Source of the DNA: Staphylococcus caprae
GTDB taxonomy: Bacteria > Bacillota > Bacilli > Staphylococcales > Staphylococcaceae
Direction: 5' to 3'
Length of the DNA stretch: 48,466 nucleotides
Assembly (NCBI RefSeq): GCF_002902725.1
Contig: NZ_PPRT01000056.1
Coordinates: 1 to 48,466 of the forward strand
Numbering within the stretch: position 1 is the first letter of the stretch; every line of letters starts with the position of its first letter. Made by a program: the position numbers and the translations under genes. Of the stretch, positions 24,423 to 34,969 are shown one piece after another. Below the pieces are notes generated by a model. The model had not been told where the DNA came from. It worked only from the letters and a program-made list of their open reading frames with translations, and made no database searches.

Positions 24423-24600
24423 TTTAACATATTGGCAGTAGATATCTGAATTGAAAGTGCACTGATATCAAGTTCCTCTTAATCCTAACCAACCTTACTA
24501 GCGAATCCCCAACAAAAATTTTTTAGAAATTCTGCAAACAATGCAAGTTGGGTTCGGGACAAAGAAATTAATTTTGCTCAACTATTTTCTGTCCAACTTC
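24423..24600 (-). repeat. Long intergenic repeat, copy D (inverted relative to copy C)
   Basis: Read on the minus strand it gives AAGTTGGACAGAAAA, then CCCAACTTGCATTG, GTTGGGGATTCGC, and ACTTTCAATTCAGATATC followed by TACTGCCAATATGTTAAA. This is the same order as copy C, with scattered changes. Together they bracket the ychF-parB block. Confidence 0.85.
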
Positions 24601-24768
24601 CTATTTCAACACATCACTTACTATTTTAAAAATTTCAATCTCATTGTACAAGCGTTTTAAGATTTTTCCACATCCTTCCGAAACTTTTTAACAAACTTCA
24701 ACGTTCATTCCTAAACCTTCCTACTACTCCCTAAATTAACTATTTAATCTAAATTTTCAGAAAAGTTG

Positions 24769-24797
24769 TTGACAAATCATTTTCCAGTATGTAATCT
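24769..24797 (+). promoter_or_regulatory. Promoter of the methionine operon leader
   Basis: Perfect TTGACA, 17 nt, TAATCT, preceding a leader of about 470 nt. Confidence 0.75.
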
Positions 24798-24803
24798 ATG
24801 TAT

Positions 24804-25275
24804 TAACAATTACAAAACGAAACATTTTACACACTGTAAAAAGGAAAGTAGAACTTACACTGCTAATACAGAGAGTCTTCATAAGCTGAGAGAAGGCATT
24901 GAAAGAAAGTTTGAAAATGGCCTTGGAGTGTTGATACCAATATGAGGTATCAACGGGTTCGCCCGTTACAGCGATACAGTATTAACATTGATGTTGAATG
25001 GCGTACTGGAATTACTACCGTCACAACTAATCGTTAATACTCATTTAATCTTTCAAAAGACTAAATGAGTTTTTATTTAACTCAATGATTTAACGTAGCG
25101 ATTAAGATTGTGAATGTATTGGCACTTCCAAACATGTAACCATTTCCTACATGATGGCGTACTGATAGAGGTCACTTTAGCAATAAAGTGACAAACAAAG
25201 GTGGTACCGCGAAACCGAAGCTTTCGTCCTTTACATCCGATTTACTCGGGTTTAAAGGACGGAAGCTTTTTTTAT
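24804..25275 (+). promoter_or_regulatory. Methionyl-tRNA T-box leader of the met operon
   Basis: The T-box sequence AAGGTGGTACCGCG is at 25198-25211. It is followed by the terminator arms 25218-25233 / 25252-25268 (CGTCCTTTA with TAAAGGACG) and a T-run. Upstream is a long structured region with AGAGAG and GGAGTG elements. The hairpin GTTGATACC/GGTATCAAC exposes AATATGA, a likely specifier ATG (24942-24944) for methionine. Uncharged tRNA-Met would favour antitermination. Staphylococcal metICFE operons are known to have such a long Met T-box. Confidence 0.85.
25039..25077 (+). terminator. Terminator-like hairpin inside the T-box leader
   Basis: ACTCATTTA (25039-25047) pairs with TAAATGAGT (25062-25070) and is followed directly by TTTTATTT. 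Confidence 0.5.
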
Positions 25276-25300
25276 TTTTTTATATTAGGAGGGTCTAGTA

Positions 25301-26404
25301 ATGAAGGATACTGAATTAGCTCAAATCGCTCTAACACACGACCATACTGGCGCTATTGCCAATCCAATTTATTTATCTACCGCATACCAACATCCTCATC
25401 TAGGTCAGTCAACAGGATACGATTACACACGTACAAAGAATCCTACACGCACTGCATTTGAAGAAGCATTTGCAAAACTTGAAAAGGGCATCGCCTCTTT
25501 CGCCACTTCTAGTGGTATGGCAGCAATTCAACTTGTATGTAACATCTTCAAACCTGGTGATGAAGTTCTCGTAGCATTTGATTTATATGGAGGTACATTC
25601 CGACTCTTCGATTTCTACGAACAACAATACGGTGTGAAATTTAAATATGTAGATTTCTTAGATTATGAAGATGTTGAAAAAAATCTCACACCACAAACAA
25701 AAGCATTATTCATTGAACCCATTTCAAATCCACAAATGATAGAAATCGACGTTGAGCCTTATTACGTACTAAGTAAGAAACATAAATTATTAACAATCAT
25801 AGACAATACTTTTTTAACGCCATATCTTTCAACGCCACTTGAAGAAGGCGCAGATATCGTGCTCCACTCGGCAACGAAATACATTGGTGGACATAACGAT
25901 GTACTAGCCGGCGTCGTCACAGTAAAAGATGAACATTTAGCAGAACAACTTGGTCAATTTCATAACATGATAGGCGCAACACTGTCTCCTCTAGATAGTT
26001 ACCTGCTTCAAAGAGGACTAAAGACCCTACACCTTCGTATAGATCGTTCTCAAGAAAATGCGCAACGACTCGCTGAAAGATGTCGTCACACTGAATCCAT
26101 TGACGAAGTACTCTATAGTGGTCGCACTGGAATGCTAAGTTTAAGACTGAATAAAGCCTATAGCGTTGCTAAATTTCTGGAAAATATAAACGTCTGCATA
26201 TTCGCAGAAAGTCTAGGTGGAACAGAAACGTTCATTACCTTCCCTTACACACAAACACATGTAGACATGCCTGATGCAGAAAAGGATAAACGAGGCATCG
26301 ACGAACATCTTATTCGTCTTTCTGTAGGTATTGAAGATTATAACGATATCGAAATAGATATTATTCAAGCATTAGAAAATTCTAAAGTAGGAGTGATTTC
26401 ATGA
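25301..26404 (+). CDS. metI: Cystathionine gamma-synthase / O-acylhomoserine thiolyase MetI
   Basis: 367 residues of the Cys/Met-metabolism PLP family. The PLP lysine is Lys193 in HSATKYIGGHNDVLAG. Other marks are the substrate loop YDYTRTKNPTR near residues 41-51, the SSGMAAIQ region and the C-terminal RLSVGIEDYNDI. It joins an acylated homoserine with cysteine (or sulfide). First gene of the operon, behind the T-box. AGGAGGG precedes the ATG. It overlaps metC by 4 nt (ATGA). Confidence 0.93.
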   Translation: MKDTELAQIALTHDHTGAIANPIYLSTAYQHPHLGQSTGYDYTRTKNPTRTAFEEAFAKLEKGIASFATSSGMAAIQLVCNIFKPGDEVLVAFDLYGGTFRLFDFYEQQYGVKFKYVDFLDYEDVEKNLTPQTKALFIEPISNPQMIEIDVEPYYVLSKKHKLLTIIDNTFLTPYLSTPLEEGADIVLHSATKYIGGHNDVLAGVVTVKDEHLAEQLGQFHNMIGATLSPLDSYLLQRGLKTLHLRIDRSQENAQRLAERCRHTESIDEVLYSGRTGMLSLRLNKAYSVAKFLENINVCIFAESLGGTETFITFPYTQTHVDMPDAEKDKRGIDEHLIRLSVGIEDYNDIEIDIIQALENSKVGVIS

Positions 26405-27576
26405 GTTTATCTATAGAAACAGAAGTCATTTTTGATTCACGCAGAGGACAAGAATATCACTCAGCTAATCCACCATTATATGATTCGTCAACCTTTCACC
26501 AAAAAGTACTAGGTGGCGATACTCAATATGATTACGCAAGGAGTGGAAATCCAAATCGCACTCTTTTAGAAGAAAAACTCGCACGTCTAGAAGACGGGAA
26601 CTATGCTTTTGCATATGCATCTGGAATAGCAGCAATTACTGCAGTATTACTGACGCTTCAGTCAGGCGATCACGTTATCCTTCCTGATGACGTATACGGC
26701 GGTACATTTCGACTCACTGAACAAATTTTAAATCGTTTTAATATCGAATTTACGACGGTAAACGCTACAAATAATCTTGAAATTGAAAATGCCATTCAAA
26801 CGAATACTAAACTTATTTATGTAGAAACACCATCGAATCCACTTTTCAAAATTACAGATATACGAGCAGTAGCAAGAATCGCTAAACAAAATAACCTACG
26901 CTTAGCAGTGGATAATACATTTATGACACCTCTTGGTCAATCACCATTAGCCTTAGGGGCAGATATCGTGGTTCATAGCGCAACTAAATTCTTAGGTGGT
27001 CATAGTGATCTCATTGCAGGTGCAGCAATCACAAATCGTAAAGATATTGCAGAAGCACTTTATTTATTACAAAACGGTACTGGCACAGCACTCTCTGCAC
27101 ATGATAGTTGGGCTCTGGCGAAACATCTTAAAACATTACCGGTAAGATTTAAACAATCTGTGTCAAATGCTGAACGCTTAGTTGAATTCTTAAGTCAGCG
27201 TGAAGAAATCGCAGAAGTTTATTACCCAGGAAATAACCCGATCCATTTAAGACAAGCTTCCACAGGTGGAGCTGTTATCGGATTTAGATTGAAAGATGAA
27301 TCTAAAGCACAAGCATTTGTAGAATCACTCACATTACCACTTGTATCGGTCAGTCTTGGTGGTGTTGAAACCATTCTTTCTCACCCAGCAACAATGTCAC
27401 ATGCAGCTGTGCCAGAAGCTGTAAGACAAGAAAGAGGAATTACTTTCGGTTTATTCCGCTTAAGTGTGGGACTTGAAGATCCTGAAGAAATCATCGCAGA
27501 TTTTAACTACGCTTTAAAGGAGGCTTTCAATGAGTCAATTTCTGAAACATTTACAGAACAACGTTTTGGTAGCTGA
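26401..27576 (+). CDS. metC: Cystathionine beta-lyase MetC
   Basis: 391 residues of the same PLP family as its upstream neighbour. Lys196 lies in HSATKFLGGHSDLIAG, with YDYARSGNPNRTLLEEK as the N-terminal loop and FRLSVGLEDPEEI near the end. It cleaves cystathionine to homocysteine. The start overlaps metI (ATGA). The last 47 nt overlap the beginning of the next gene, so its C-terminal tail ([15 protein letters not shown]) is encoded within the metF start region. Confidence 0.92.
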   Translation: MSLSIETEVIFDSRRGQEYHSANPPLYDSSTFHQKVLGGDTQYDYARSGNPNRTLLEEKLARLEDGNYAFAYASGIAAITAVLLTLQSGDHVILPDDVYGGTFRLTEQILNRFNIEFTTVNATNNLEIENAIQTNTKLIYVETPSNPLFKITDIRAVARIAKQNNLRLAVDNTFMTPLGQSPLALGADIVVHSATKFLGGHSDLIAGAAITNRKDIAEALYLLQNGTGTALSAHDSWALAKHLKTLPVRFKQSVSNAERLVEFLSQREEIAEVYYPGNNPIHLRQASTGGAVIGFRLKDESKAQAFVESLTLPLVSVSLGGVETILSHPATMSHAAVPEAVRQERGITFGLFRLSVGLEDPEEIIADFNYALKEAFNESISETFTEQRFGS

Positions 27577-29368
27577 TGGAGCTATCGGCACAATACTTTA
27601 CTCAGAAGGGCTCGACACTTGCCCTGAAGCGTACAACCTTACTCATCCAGACAAGGTAGAACACATCCATCGCTCATATATCGAGGGTGGCGCGGACGTG
27701 ATCCAAACCAACACATACGGTGCTAATTTCGAAAAGCTTAAAAACTTTGGCTTAGAACATCGTGTCAGAGAAATTCATAAAGCAGCTGTACAAATTGCTA
27801 AACGCGCTGCCAATGAGGACACATTTATTCTTGGCACTGTAGGTGGCTTTAGAGGTGTGAGACAAGAAGAAATAAGTTTATCAACGATTCAATATCATAC
27901 AGAACTTCAAATCGATACCTTAATCAATGAAGGCGTAGACGCTCTATTGTTTGAAACTTATTACGACTTAGACGAATTGAAAAATATTGTAGTCGCAACA
28001 CGCAGAAAATATGACATTCCTATCATTGCGCAATTGACCGCTTCTAACACCAATTATTTAGTCGATGGCACTGAAATTAATGAGGCACTTAAACAACTCG
28101 TTGAGTGTGGTGCTGACGTGGTTGGTCTTAACTGTCACCATGGTCCACACCATATGCAGCGTTCATTTTCACATATAGAACTACCTGAACAGGCATATTT
28201 ATCATGTTATCCAAATGCAAGTCTACTAGACATTGAAAATAGTGAATTTAAATATAGTGACAATGCGCAATATTTCGGCGATGTTGCACAAGAACTTATC
28301 AACGAAGGCGTGAGACTTATCGGTGGCTGTTGCGGTACGACACCTGAGCACATCCGCTATATTAAATCAGCCGTTCAAGGTTTAACACCTGTAAAAGATA
28401 AAAAAGTGATTCCCATTACGAAGAAATCAAATCGTAAACCAACGAGCGTGATGAAACAAAACCTTACTACCAAAGTTAAAAATGGACCAACTGTAATTGT
28501 CGAACTAGATACGCCGAAACATTTAGACACAGATACTTTCTTCGACAACGTCGGAAAATTAGATGAAGCAGGTATTGACGCGGTTACGTTGGCTGATAAT
28601 TCCCTTGCAACAGTTCGAGTCAGTAATATCGCAGCAGCAAGTCTAATCAAACAACGTTATGATATTGAACCACTCGTTCATGTCACATGTCGTGATAGAA
28701 ACCTTATAGGGCTTCAATCTCACCTCTTAGGTCTCTCACTCATCGGGGTTAATGAAATTCTAGCCATTACTGGTGATCCTTCTAAAGTGGGACATTTACC
28801 AGGTGCAACCAACGTGTATGACGTGAATTCGAAAGGTCTAACAGAACTTGCACTGAGATTTAACCAAGGTATTAACACGGATGGTGATGCGCTGAAGAAA
28901 CATACCAACTTCAACATCGCTGGTGCGTTTGATCCAAACGTACGAAAACTTGACGGTGCCGTTAAACGACTTGAGAAGAAAGTTGCAAGCGGTATGAGCT
29001 ATTTCATTACTCAACCCGTTTATAGCAAAGAAAAAATAAAACAAGTTTATGAAGAAACGAAACATCTAAATACACCGTTCTTCATTGGCATTATGCCTAT
29101 AGCCAGTTATAACAATGCACTTTTTCTACATAACGAAGTGCCAGGCATAAAAATGTCAGAAGATGTACTTAACCAATTTAAAGCTGTTAAAGATGATAAG
29201 GAAAAAACGAAAGAATTAAGTTTAAGACTCTCTAAAGAACTCATCGATACAGTACATGAATACTTTAACGGTTTGTACATTATCACACCTTTTCAAAAGG
29301 TAGATTATTCATTAGAACTCGCAGCATATTCTAAATCTATTACTGCTAACAAGGAGGCAATATTATGA
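27530..29368 (+). CDS. metF: Fusion of homocysteine S-methyltransferase and methylenetetrahydrofolate reductase
   Basis: 612 residues. Residues 1 to about 285 are an S-methyltransferase barrel ([32 protein letters not shown], and the zinc pair Cys267-Cys268 in [11 protein letters not shown]). Residues about 310-600 are a MetF-type flavoprotein barrel ([38 protein letters not shown]). It supplies methyl-THF for MetE and may directly methylate homocysteine. AAGGAGG lies before ATG 27530, inside metC. The ATGA overlap with metE suggests translational coupling. Confidence 0.93.
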   Translation: MSQFLKHLQNNVLVADGAIGTILYSEGLDTCPEAYNLTHPDKVEHIHRSYIEGGADVIQTNTYGANFEKLKNFGLEHRVREIHKAAVQIAKRAANEDTFILGTVGGFRGVRQEEISLSTIQYHTELQIDTLINEGVDALLFETYYDLDELKNIVVATRRKYDIPIIAQLTASNTNYLVDGTEINEALKQLVECGADVVGLNCHHGPHHMQRSFSHIELPEQAYLSCYPNASLLDIENSEFKYSDNAQYFGDVAQELINEGVRLIGGCCGTTPEHIRYIKSAVQGLTPVKDKKVIPITKKSNRKPTSVMKQNLTTKVKNGPTVIVELDTPKHLDTDTFFDNVGKLDEAGIDAVTLADNSLATVRVSNIAAASLIKQRYDIEPLVHVTCRDRNLIGLQSHLLGLSLIGVNEILAITGDPSKVGHLPGATNVYDVNSKGLTELALRFNQGINTDGDALKKHTNFNIAGAFDPNVRKLDGAVKRLEKKVASGMSYFITQPVYSKEKIKQVYEETKHLNTPFFIGIMPIASYNNALFLHNEVPGIKMSEDVLNQFKAVKDDKEKTKELSLRLSKELIDTVHEYFNGLYIITPFQKVDYSLELAAYSKSITANKEAIL

Positions 29369-31611
29369 CAACAATTAAAACTTCAAACTTAGGATTCCCA
29401 AGATTAGGTAGAAAAAGAGAATGGAAAAAAGCGATTGAAAGCTACTGGGCTCACAAAATCGATAAGGCTGAATTAGATCAAACACTGACTGATTTACACA
29501 AAGAGAACCTCTTACTTCAAAAGAATTACAATTTAGACAGTATCCCTGTAGGAGATTTCTCATTATATGACCACATTCTTGATACATCTTTATTATTTAA
29601 TATTATTCCAGAACGTTTCCAAGGTCGTGAAGTGAATGATGATTTATTGTTCGATATCGCCCGCGGTAATAAAGAACATGTAGCGAGTGCACTCATCAAA
29701 TGGTTTAACACTAACTATCACTATATCGTGCCTGAATGGGATAATGTAGAGCCTAAAGTAGAGAAAAACACATTACTCGAACGCTTTAAATACGCCCAAT
29801 CTATCAATGTCAATGCCCATCCAGTTATCGTTGGCCCAATTACTTTCGTCAAACTTTCTAAAGGTGGCCACCAATCATTTGAAGAGAAAGTTCAAACTTT
29901 GCTTCCACTTTATAAAGAAGTACTAGAATCACTGATTCATGCTGGTGCCGAATACATTCAAATCGATGAACCTATCTTAGTCACTGATGATAGTGAAAGC
30001 TATGAGAATATCACTAAAGAAGCTTATGATTACTTCGCTCAAGCTGGTTTAGGTGAAAAGTTAGTCATCCAAACATACTTTGAACGTGTACATTTAAAAT
30101 TCTTAAGCACATTGCCAGTTGGCGGCTTAGGTTTAGACTTTGTTCATGATAATGGTTATAACTTAAAACAAATTAAAGCTGGAGACTTCGATTCAAGCAA
30201 GACACTTTATGCAGGCATTATTGATGGTCGTAATGTGTGGGCTGCAGACATTGAATCTAAAAAGCAATTAATCGAAACGCTACAACAACATACAAACCAA
30301 TTAGTCATTCAACCATCATCATCTTTATTACACGTGCCAGTCTCTTTAGATGATGAAACATTAGACGAATCTATTGCAGAAGGATTAAGTTTTGCTACTG
30401 AAAAGTTAGATGAATTAGATGCCTTACGCCGTTTATTCAATAATGGTGATAGCGCTAAATATGACGAACTTAAAGCGCGTTACGAACGTTTCCAAAGCCA
30501 ATCATTTAAAAATCTTGAATACGACTTCGATAGCGTTCCTACAAGTCGTAAGTCACCATTCTCAGTACGTAAACAAAAACAATATGAGCGCTTAAATTTA
30601 CCAGATTTACCAACAACAACAATAGGTTCATTCCCTCAAACACGTGAAGTACGTAAATACCGTGCAGATTGGAAGAATCATCGTATTACAGATGCTGAAT
30701 ATCAAGACTTCTTACAAAATGAAATTGCCCGTTGGATTAAAATACAAGAAGACATCGGTTTAGACGTACTCGTACATGGAGAATTTGAACGTAATGACAT
30801 GGTTGAATTCTTCGGCGAAAAGCTTCAAGGCTTCTTAGTAACTAAGTTTGGTTGGGTACAATCATACGGTTCACGTGCCGTTAAACCACCAGTGATATAC
30901 GGCGACGTAAAATGGACAGCACCATTAACAGTGAAAGAAACGGTTTACGCACAAAGCTTAACTGACAAACCTGTAAAAGGGATGCTCACTGGTCCAGTCA
31001 CAATCCTAAACTGGTCATTCGAACGTGTAGACGTTCCACGTAAGGTCGTTCAAGACCAAATCGCATTAGCAATCGATGAAGAAGTGTTAGCGCTTGAAGA
31101 AGCAGGTATTAAAGTCATTCAAGTAGATGAGCCCGCATTACGTGAAGGATTACCGTTACGTTCTGAATACCACGAACAATACCTGAAAGACGCGGTTAAC
31201 TCATTTAAGTTAGCAACGTCATCCGTACATGATGAAACACAAATTCATACACATATGTGCTATTCTCAATTTGGACAAATCATTCATGCTATCCATGACT
31301 TAGATGCAGATGTTATTTCAATCGAAACATCACGTAGTCACGGTGATTTAATTAAAGACTTTGAAGACATCAATTACGATTTAGGTATTGGATTAGGCGT
31401 TTATGATATTCATAGTCCACGTATTCCAACTGAAGCAGAGATTACTACAGCAATCAATCGTTCTTTACAACAAATTGATCGCTCACTATTCTGGGTCAAT
31501 CCAGACTGTGGTCTTAAAACGCGTAAAGAAGACGAAGTAAAAGATGCCTTAACTGTCTTAGTTAACGCAGTGAAGAAGAAACGTCAGGAAAATGGCGCAA
31601 CAACAGCATAA
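29365..31611 (+). CDS. metE: Cobalamin-independent methionine synthase MetE
   Basis: 748 residues of normal MetE length with two barrels. N-terminal: [22 protein letters not shown]-terminal catalytic: [53 protein letters not shown] (zinc His/Cys) and the second zinc Cys in NPDCGLKTR. It transfers the methyl of polyglutamyl methyl-THF to homocysteine. Overlaps metF by 4 nt; AAGGAGG precedes. Confidence 0.97.
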   Translation: MTTIKTSNLGFPRLGRKREWKKAIESYWAHKIDKAELDQTLTDLHKENLLLQKNYNLDSIPVGDFSLYDHILDTSLLFNIIPERFQGREVNDDLLFDIARGNKEHVASALIKWFNTNYHYIVPEWDNVEPKVEKNTLLERFKYAQSINVNAHPVIVGPITFVKLSKGGHQSFEEKVQTLLPLYKEVLESLIHAGAEYIQIDEPILVTDDSESYENITKEAYDYFAQAGLGEKLVIQTYFERVHLKFLSTLPVGGLGLDFVHDNGYNLKQIKAGDFDSSKTLYAGIIDGRNVWAADIESKKQLIETLQQHTNQLVIQPSSSLLHVPVSLDDETLDESIAEGLSFATEKLDELDALRRLFNNGDSAKYDELKARYERFQSQSFKNLEYDFDSVPTSRKSPFSVRKQKQYERLNLPDLPTTTIGSFPQTREVRKYRADWKNHRITDAEYQDFLQNEIARWIKIQEDIGLDVLVHGEFERNDMVEFFGEKLQGFLVTKFGWVQSYGSRAVKPPVIYGDVKWTAPLTVKETVYAQSLTDKPVKGMLTGPVTILNWSFERVDVPRKVVQDQIALAIDEEVLALEEAGIKVIQVDEPALREGLPLRSEYHEQYLKDAVNSFKLATSSVHDETQIHTHMCYSQFGQIIHAIHDLDADVISIETSRSHGDLIKDFEDINYDLGIGLGVYDIHSPRIPTEAEITTAINRSLQQIDRSLFWVNPDCGLKTRKEDEVKDALTVLVNAVKKKRQENGATTA

Positions 31612-31632
31612 TATCATTTAGAGGTGATGCTT

Positions 31633-32376
31633 ATGACAAACTATCCTTTATGGGACCAACTGAATCAACTTAAAGAGGCACAATGGGTCGACTTAACACA
31701 TACTTTCGACCCTGAAATTCCTCGATTTAGTGAATTTGAAAAAGGTGAAGTATCGACACTCTTTAATGTCAAAGAACATGGTTTCTACGTTCAACGATGG
31801 AGTATCGTTACACAATATGGTACGCATATCGACGCGCCGATTCATTTTGTGGAAAATCGAAGATACTTAGAAGAGTTAGACTTGAAAGAATTGGTCTTAC
31901 CACTCATCGTCCTAGATTACTCTAAAGAGGCTTCAGAGAATGCCGATTTCATCGTAACTAGACAGCACCTTGAAGAATGGGAGAGTCACAATGGTCAAAT
32001 TGAACCTGGTACATTCGTAGCTCTACGCACAGACTGGTCTAAACGCTGGCCAGATATTGACCAATTTGAAAATAAAGACGCCAATGGCAATCAACACTTA
32101 CCTGGTTGGGGTCTAGATGCTTTGAAATTTCTTATCGAAGAACGTGGCGTAAAATCCATCGGTCATGAAACGTTTGATACCGATGCTTCTGTGGACACCG
32201 CTAAAAATGGAGATATTGTAGGTGAACGTTACATTCTAGGCAAAGATACTTTCCAGTTAGAATTATTAACAAACTTAGATCAATTACCTACGCGTGGCGC
32301 AATTATCTATGCGATTAGTCCAAAACCTAAAGATGCCCCAGGGTTTCCTGTCAGAGCATTCGCAATCAAACCATAA
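31633..32376 (+). CDS. Cyclase/kynurenine-formamidase-like metal-dependent hydrolase of the met operon
   Basis: 247 residues of the cyclase family (PF04199). The DLTHTFDPEIPRF start and the metal motif YGTHIDAPIHF (HxGTHxDxPxHF type) are present, then ALRTDWSKRW and the C-terminal GHETFDTDASVD. Such enzymes open cyclic amides or formamides with zinc or manganese. In staphylococci this position in the operon is called mdh (metal-dependent hydrolase); the substrate is unknown. ATG 31633 is chosen because GAGGTG lies 6 nt before; an earlier ATG/GTG is too close. Confidence 0.8.
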   Translation: MTNYPLWDQLNQLKEAQWVDLTHTFDPEIPRFSEFEKGEVSTLFNVKEHGFYVQRWSIVTQYGTHIDAPIHFVENRRYLEELDLKELVLPLIVLDYSKEASENADFIVTRQHLEEWESHNGQIEPGTFVALRTDWSKRWPDIDQFENKDANGNQHLPGWGLDALKFLIEERGVKSIGHETFDTDASVDTAKNGDIVGERYILGKDTFQLELLTNLDQLPTRGAIIYAISPKPKDAPGFPVRAFAIKP

Positions 32377-32610
32377 ATGAGCAATCATTTAAGCAAGTAA
32401 CTCAAATTTTTCAATTATCGAGTACATCAACGTGACGCATGTCCCCCACAACTTTGGTAAGCTTTGAGCCGGCTTTCCAAAGAAATGAATGTATTAAAAT
32501 GCATTTAAAAGGGTGAACAAAGTCTTTTGCCTGTAGCGATCGTTAATGGAAGAGCCATTCATTACGTCATCGCATTATTAAACCTTCCTAATTTCATAAA
32601 TAAAATAAAT
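32377..32610. other. Unassigned intergenic stretch
   Basis: No open frame with a start on either strand and no known element recognised. It is less AT-rich than other spacers, with CCCCCACAA, GAGCCGGC and a possible hairpin (GCGAT...ATCGC, about 32537-32573) containing AATGG/CCATT. Confidence 0.3.
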
Positions 32611-32650
32611 AAGCTGTAAGCGATGTCGCGATGACATACACTTACAGCTT
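32611..32650. terminator. Bidirectional terminator
   Basis: AAGCTGTAAG (32611-32620) pairs perfectly with CTTACAGCTT (32641-32650), flanked by A-rich and T-rich runs. It separates the met operon from the convergent thiolase gene. Confidence 0.85.
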
Positions 32651-32656
32651 GTTTTA

Positions 32657-33844
32657 TTATTTCGCGTCATAATGAGATACGAGAGTAGCAATACCTTGAC
32701 CGCCACCGATACATAATGAAGCGAGACCATTTTGAGTCGTCTCATTCAGTTGATGTAATAAAGTAACTAATATACGAGCACCAGATGCACCAATAGGATG
32801 ACCTAATGCGATTGCGCCACCTTTAACATTCACCTTATCTTGTGGCAATTGTAATTCTCGGTCGACCGCCAATGATTGAGAAGCAAAGGCTTCATTAAGT
32901 TCAAACACGTCGATATCAGACGCCGTTTTACCTGAACGTTTCAATGCTTGACGTACCGCTTCAACAGGGCCAATTCCCATAATGGATGGATCTACACCAC
33001 TTGTTCCGAAACTCTCTAACACCGCAATCGGCTTCACACCAAGTGCTTTCGCCTTCTCTTCAGTCATAACTAACATTGCTGCAGCACCATCATTAATACC
33101 TGATGCATTTCCAGCTGTAACGGATCCATCTTTCTTAAATGCAGGACGTAAATGACTTAACTTGTCAGCTGTCGTACCTGGACGAATCCCTTCATCTTGT
33201 GACACAACCACTGGCTCTCCTTTACGTTGAGGCACTTCTACTGGCACAATCTCCGCATCGAATCCACCTGTTTCTTGTGCGTGTTCAGCCTTTTGTTGAG
33301 AGTGCGCAGCAAACTGATCTTGCTCTTCTCGAGTGATACCATATTTTTCAACTAAATTCTCTGCCGTAATTCCCATATGATACTCGTTAAATTTATCTGT
33401 TAATCCATCACTTACCATGCTGTCTTCTAACGCTTGATTGCCCATTTTAAATCCAAATCGACTATTTTTTAATAGCATTGGAGATTGAGACATACTTTCC
33501 ATACCACCCGCAATCACAATCTCATTATCGCCAGCTACGATAGATTGATAGGCAAGTTGAATAGCCTTCATTCCAGAACCACAGACTTTATTGACTGTGA
33601 ATGATGGCGTGGCCTCAGATAATCCGCCTTTAATGGAAGCAATGCGTGCAGGATTTTGACCTTGTCCTGCTTGTAAGACATTGCCTAGAATAACCTCATT
33701 GACTTCTTTTGGGTCGATGCCACTACTTTTTACGATGTGTTTAATTACTGTTGCGCCCAAGTCATATGCAGGGATATCTTTAAAGGCACCTCCAAATACG
33801 CCTATAGGTGTGCGGTATGCTTCTGCTAGAACTACTCGTGTCAT
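32657..33844 (-). CDS. Acetyl-CoA C-acetyltransferase (thiolase)
   Basis: 395 residues, the normal thiolase length. The nucleophilic Cys is in [12 protein letters not shown] (about residue 88). The other catalytic motifs are LNEAFASQ, the histidine [16 protein letters not shown] and the second cysteine CIGGGQG. It condenses or cleaves acetyl-CoA/acetoacetyl-CoA, feeding mevalonate synthesis or fatty-acid turnover. GGAGATG precedes. The staphylococcal name vraB has been used for a thiolase at a comparable place, but I cannot verify identity. Monocistronic. Confidence 0.92.
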   Translation of the reverse strand: MTRVVLAEAYRTPIGVFGGAFKDIPAYDLGATVIKHIVKSSGIDPKEVNEVILGNVLQAGQGQNPARIASIKGGLSEATPSFTVNKVCGSGMKAIQLAYQSIVAGDNEIVIAGGMESMSQSPMLLKNSRFGFKMGNQALEDSMVSDGLTDKFNEYHMGITAENLVEKYGITREEQDQFAAHSQQKAEHAQETGGFDAEIVPVEVPQRKGEPVVVSQDEGIRPGTTADKLSHLRPAFKKDGSVTAGNASGINDGAAAMLVMTEEKAKALGVKPIAVLESFGTSGVDPSIMGIGPVEAVRQALKRSGKTASDIDVFELNEAFASQSLAVDRELQLPQDKVNVKGGAIALGHPIGASGARILVTLLHQLNETTQNGLASLCIGGGQGIATLVSHYDAK

Positions 33845-34212
33845 ATCTATTCATCTCCTTATTTTCTTTTTTATCCTTATGAAAATGGGGGTCGAACCAC
33901 ATGTCGTTAACATGAAACTTCCCATTATAAATGAAACGGTAACATCTTTCTGTATTAAAAAGTTATATATCATTAACCGTCTTTGAGAACGTCGTATAAG
34001 CATGTTTATCATACTTAGCACGTGCCCACTCATTACTGACAATAGTACAAAATTATAATTAATTTTTCCAGAGACAACACATGTATCGACAAATAATTGT
34101 GTTTAATCTATACCTAATCATGTGATGATTCACATTTAGACTGACCCTTTGACGGTGAGATTTGAAATCGAGTGAATGAGGACATTGATATTTAATTGAT
34201 TGAAAATGATAT
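33845..34212. other. Intergenic region without a gene
   Basis: 368 nt between the thiolase start and the long hairpin at 34219. No frame with a ribosome-binding site. It should hold the thiolase promoter on the minus strand, which I could not define. A possible plus-strand TTGATA (34185-34190) with TATAAA (34210-34215) has a 19-nt spacer and is weak. Confidence 0.4.
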
Positions 34213-34310
34213 AAAAAGAGGAAACCAAGATGAAATAGTTCAGTTTAAATAGGCCGGGTAGACTGACCGCATTGTTAATCACTGATATAACTACTTCGTC
34301 TCGGTTTCCT
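34213..34310 (-). terminator. Long hairpin with T-run, terminator or structured RNA
   Basis: AGGAAACC plus AGATGAAATAGTT (34219-34240) pairs with AACTACTTCGTCT plus GGTTTCCT (34289-34310), about 20 of 22 positions paired. On the minus strand the stem is followed by CTTTTTAT, so it would end transcription from the gene at 34403. The 48-nt apical part can fold further. Confidence 0.65.
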
Positions 34311-34402
34311 TTACGATGTTATGAATACAAAGGTGAGAAATAATTTTTTTGATTCTTATTATGAATTGAGAGGGATACTTACTTTCCTTTATATTTGTTT
34401 AA

Positions 34403-34654
34403 TTATTTATTGATGGATACATCATCAAATGAATCTTTTAACTTTTTCATTTCGCTATCTAGAAATTCTTGGTGTGGAACATCGAAATATTTACCTAACA
34501 CAAGTGCATCTTCCATTTTGGGTTCATTTTCACCATTTTCCCATTCCCAAATATGATGCACTTCATATTGAGTACCAAATTTTTTATTTATGTCTTCTAC
34601 AAGCTCTTTAATTTCTAAGTTATTTTTCACTCTAATATTGTGTAGATTGTTCAT
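34403..34654 (-). CDS. Small XRE-like protein, paralogue of the gene at 14701
   Basis: 83 residues: NNLHNIRVKNNLEIKELVED, then HHIWEWENGENEPKMEDALVLG and YFDVPHQEFLDSEMKKL. Same shape and signatures (WEWEN, EPKxxDAL, then a DxP-Y/H-Q-x-F-L motif) as the gene at 14701. Probably a DNA-binding regulator with unknown targets. ATG 34654 is chosen with GGGAG 8 nt before. Ends in a region leading to the long hairpin terminator. Confidence 0.65.
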   Translation of the reverse strand: MNNLHNIRVKNNLEIKELVEDINKKFGTQYEVHHIWEWENGENEPKMEDALVLGKYFDVPHQEFLDSEMKKLKDSFDDVSINK

Positions 34655-34768
34655 GATCAACACTCCCTGAAAGTCTTTTATATTAATGTTGACGCTTTTT
34701 CCCTTACATTAGCGTTCTAATGATGGAATGTTAGCCCGTATGATAAATATAAATTACGATTAAAATTG

Positions 34769-34969
34769 TTACTGTTGCTCATATGACTCAATAGCTTGAT
34801 GAATCGTATCATGTAAGCTCGGTTCTTCAAGCCAATGTTGAAATCTATCAATAATATCTCTAGGACTAGAGACATCTTTAGGAAAATCGATATCTTTCAT
34901 ACCTTCAAATAAGTCACCAAAATGACTCTTCTCACCTTCATAGTTTTTCATGAAGTTATAAAAACTCAC
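34769..34969 (-). CDS. YozE-like SAM-fold small protein
   Basis: 66 residues: MSFYNFMKNYEGEKSHFGDL, DIDFPKDVSSPRDI and HWLEEPSLHD. The SFYxFxxxY start and the FPK block match the YozE_SAM_like family (DUF1250) of Firmicutes, with unknown function. The frame offers GTG starts at 34978, 34972 and 34969. The last is 8 nt after GGGAGG and gives the family N-terminus MSFY. Confidence 0.65.
   Translation of the reverse strand: MSFYNFMKNYEGEKSHFGDLFEGMKDIDFPKDVSSPRDIIDRFQHWLEEPSLHDTIHQAIESYEQQ

Noticed and set aside
24423..24600. Copy D as an insertion sequence end
   Set aside because: No transposase or terminal duplication. Its match to copy C shows it is a dispersed intergenic repeat.
34185..34215. 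Plus-strand promoter for an RNA covering the long hairpin
   Set aside because: TTGATA and TATAAA are 19 nt apart and the T-run lies on the other strand. The minus-strand terminator explanation is stronger.
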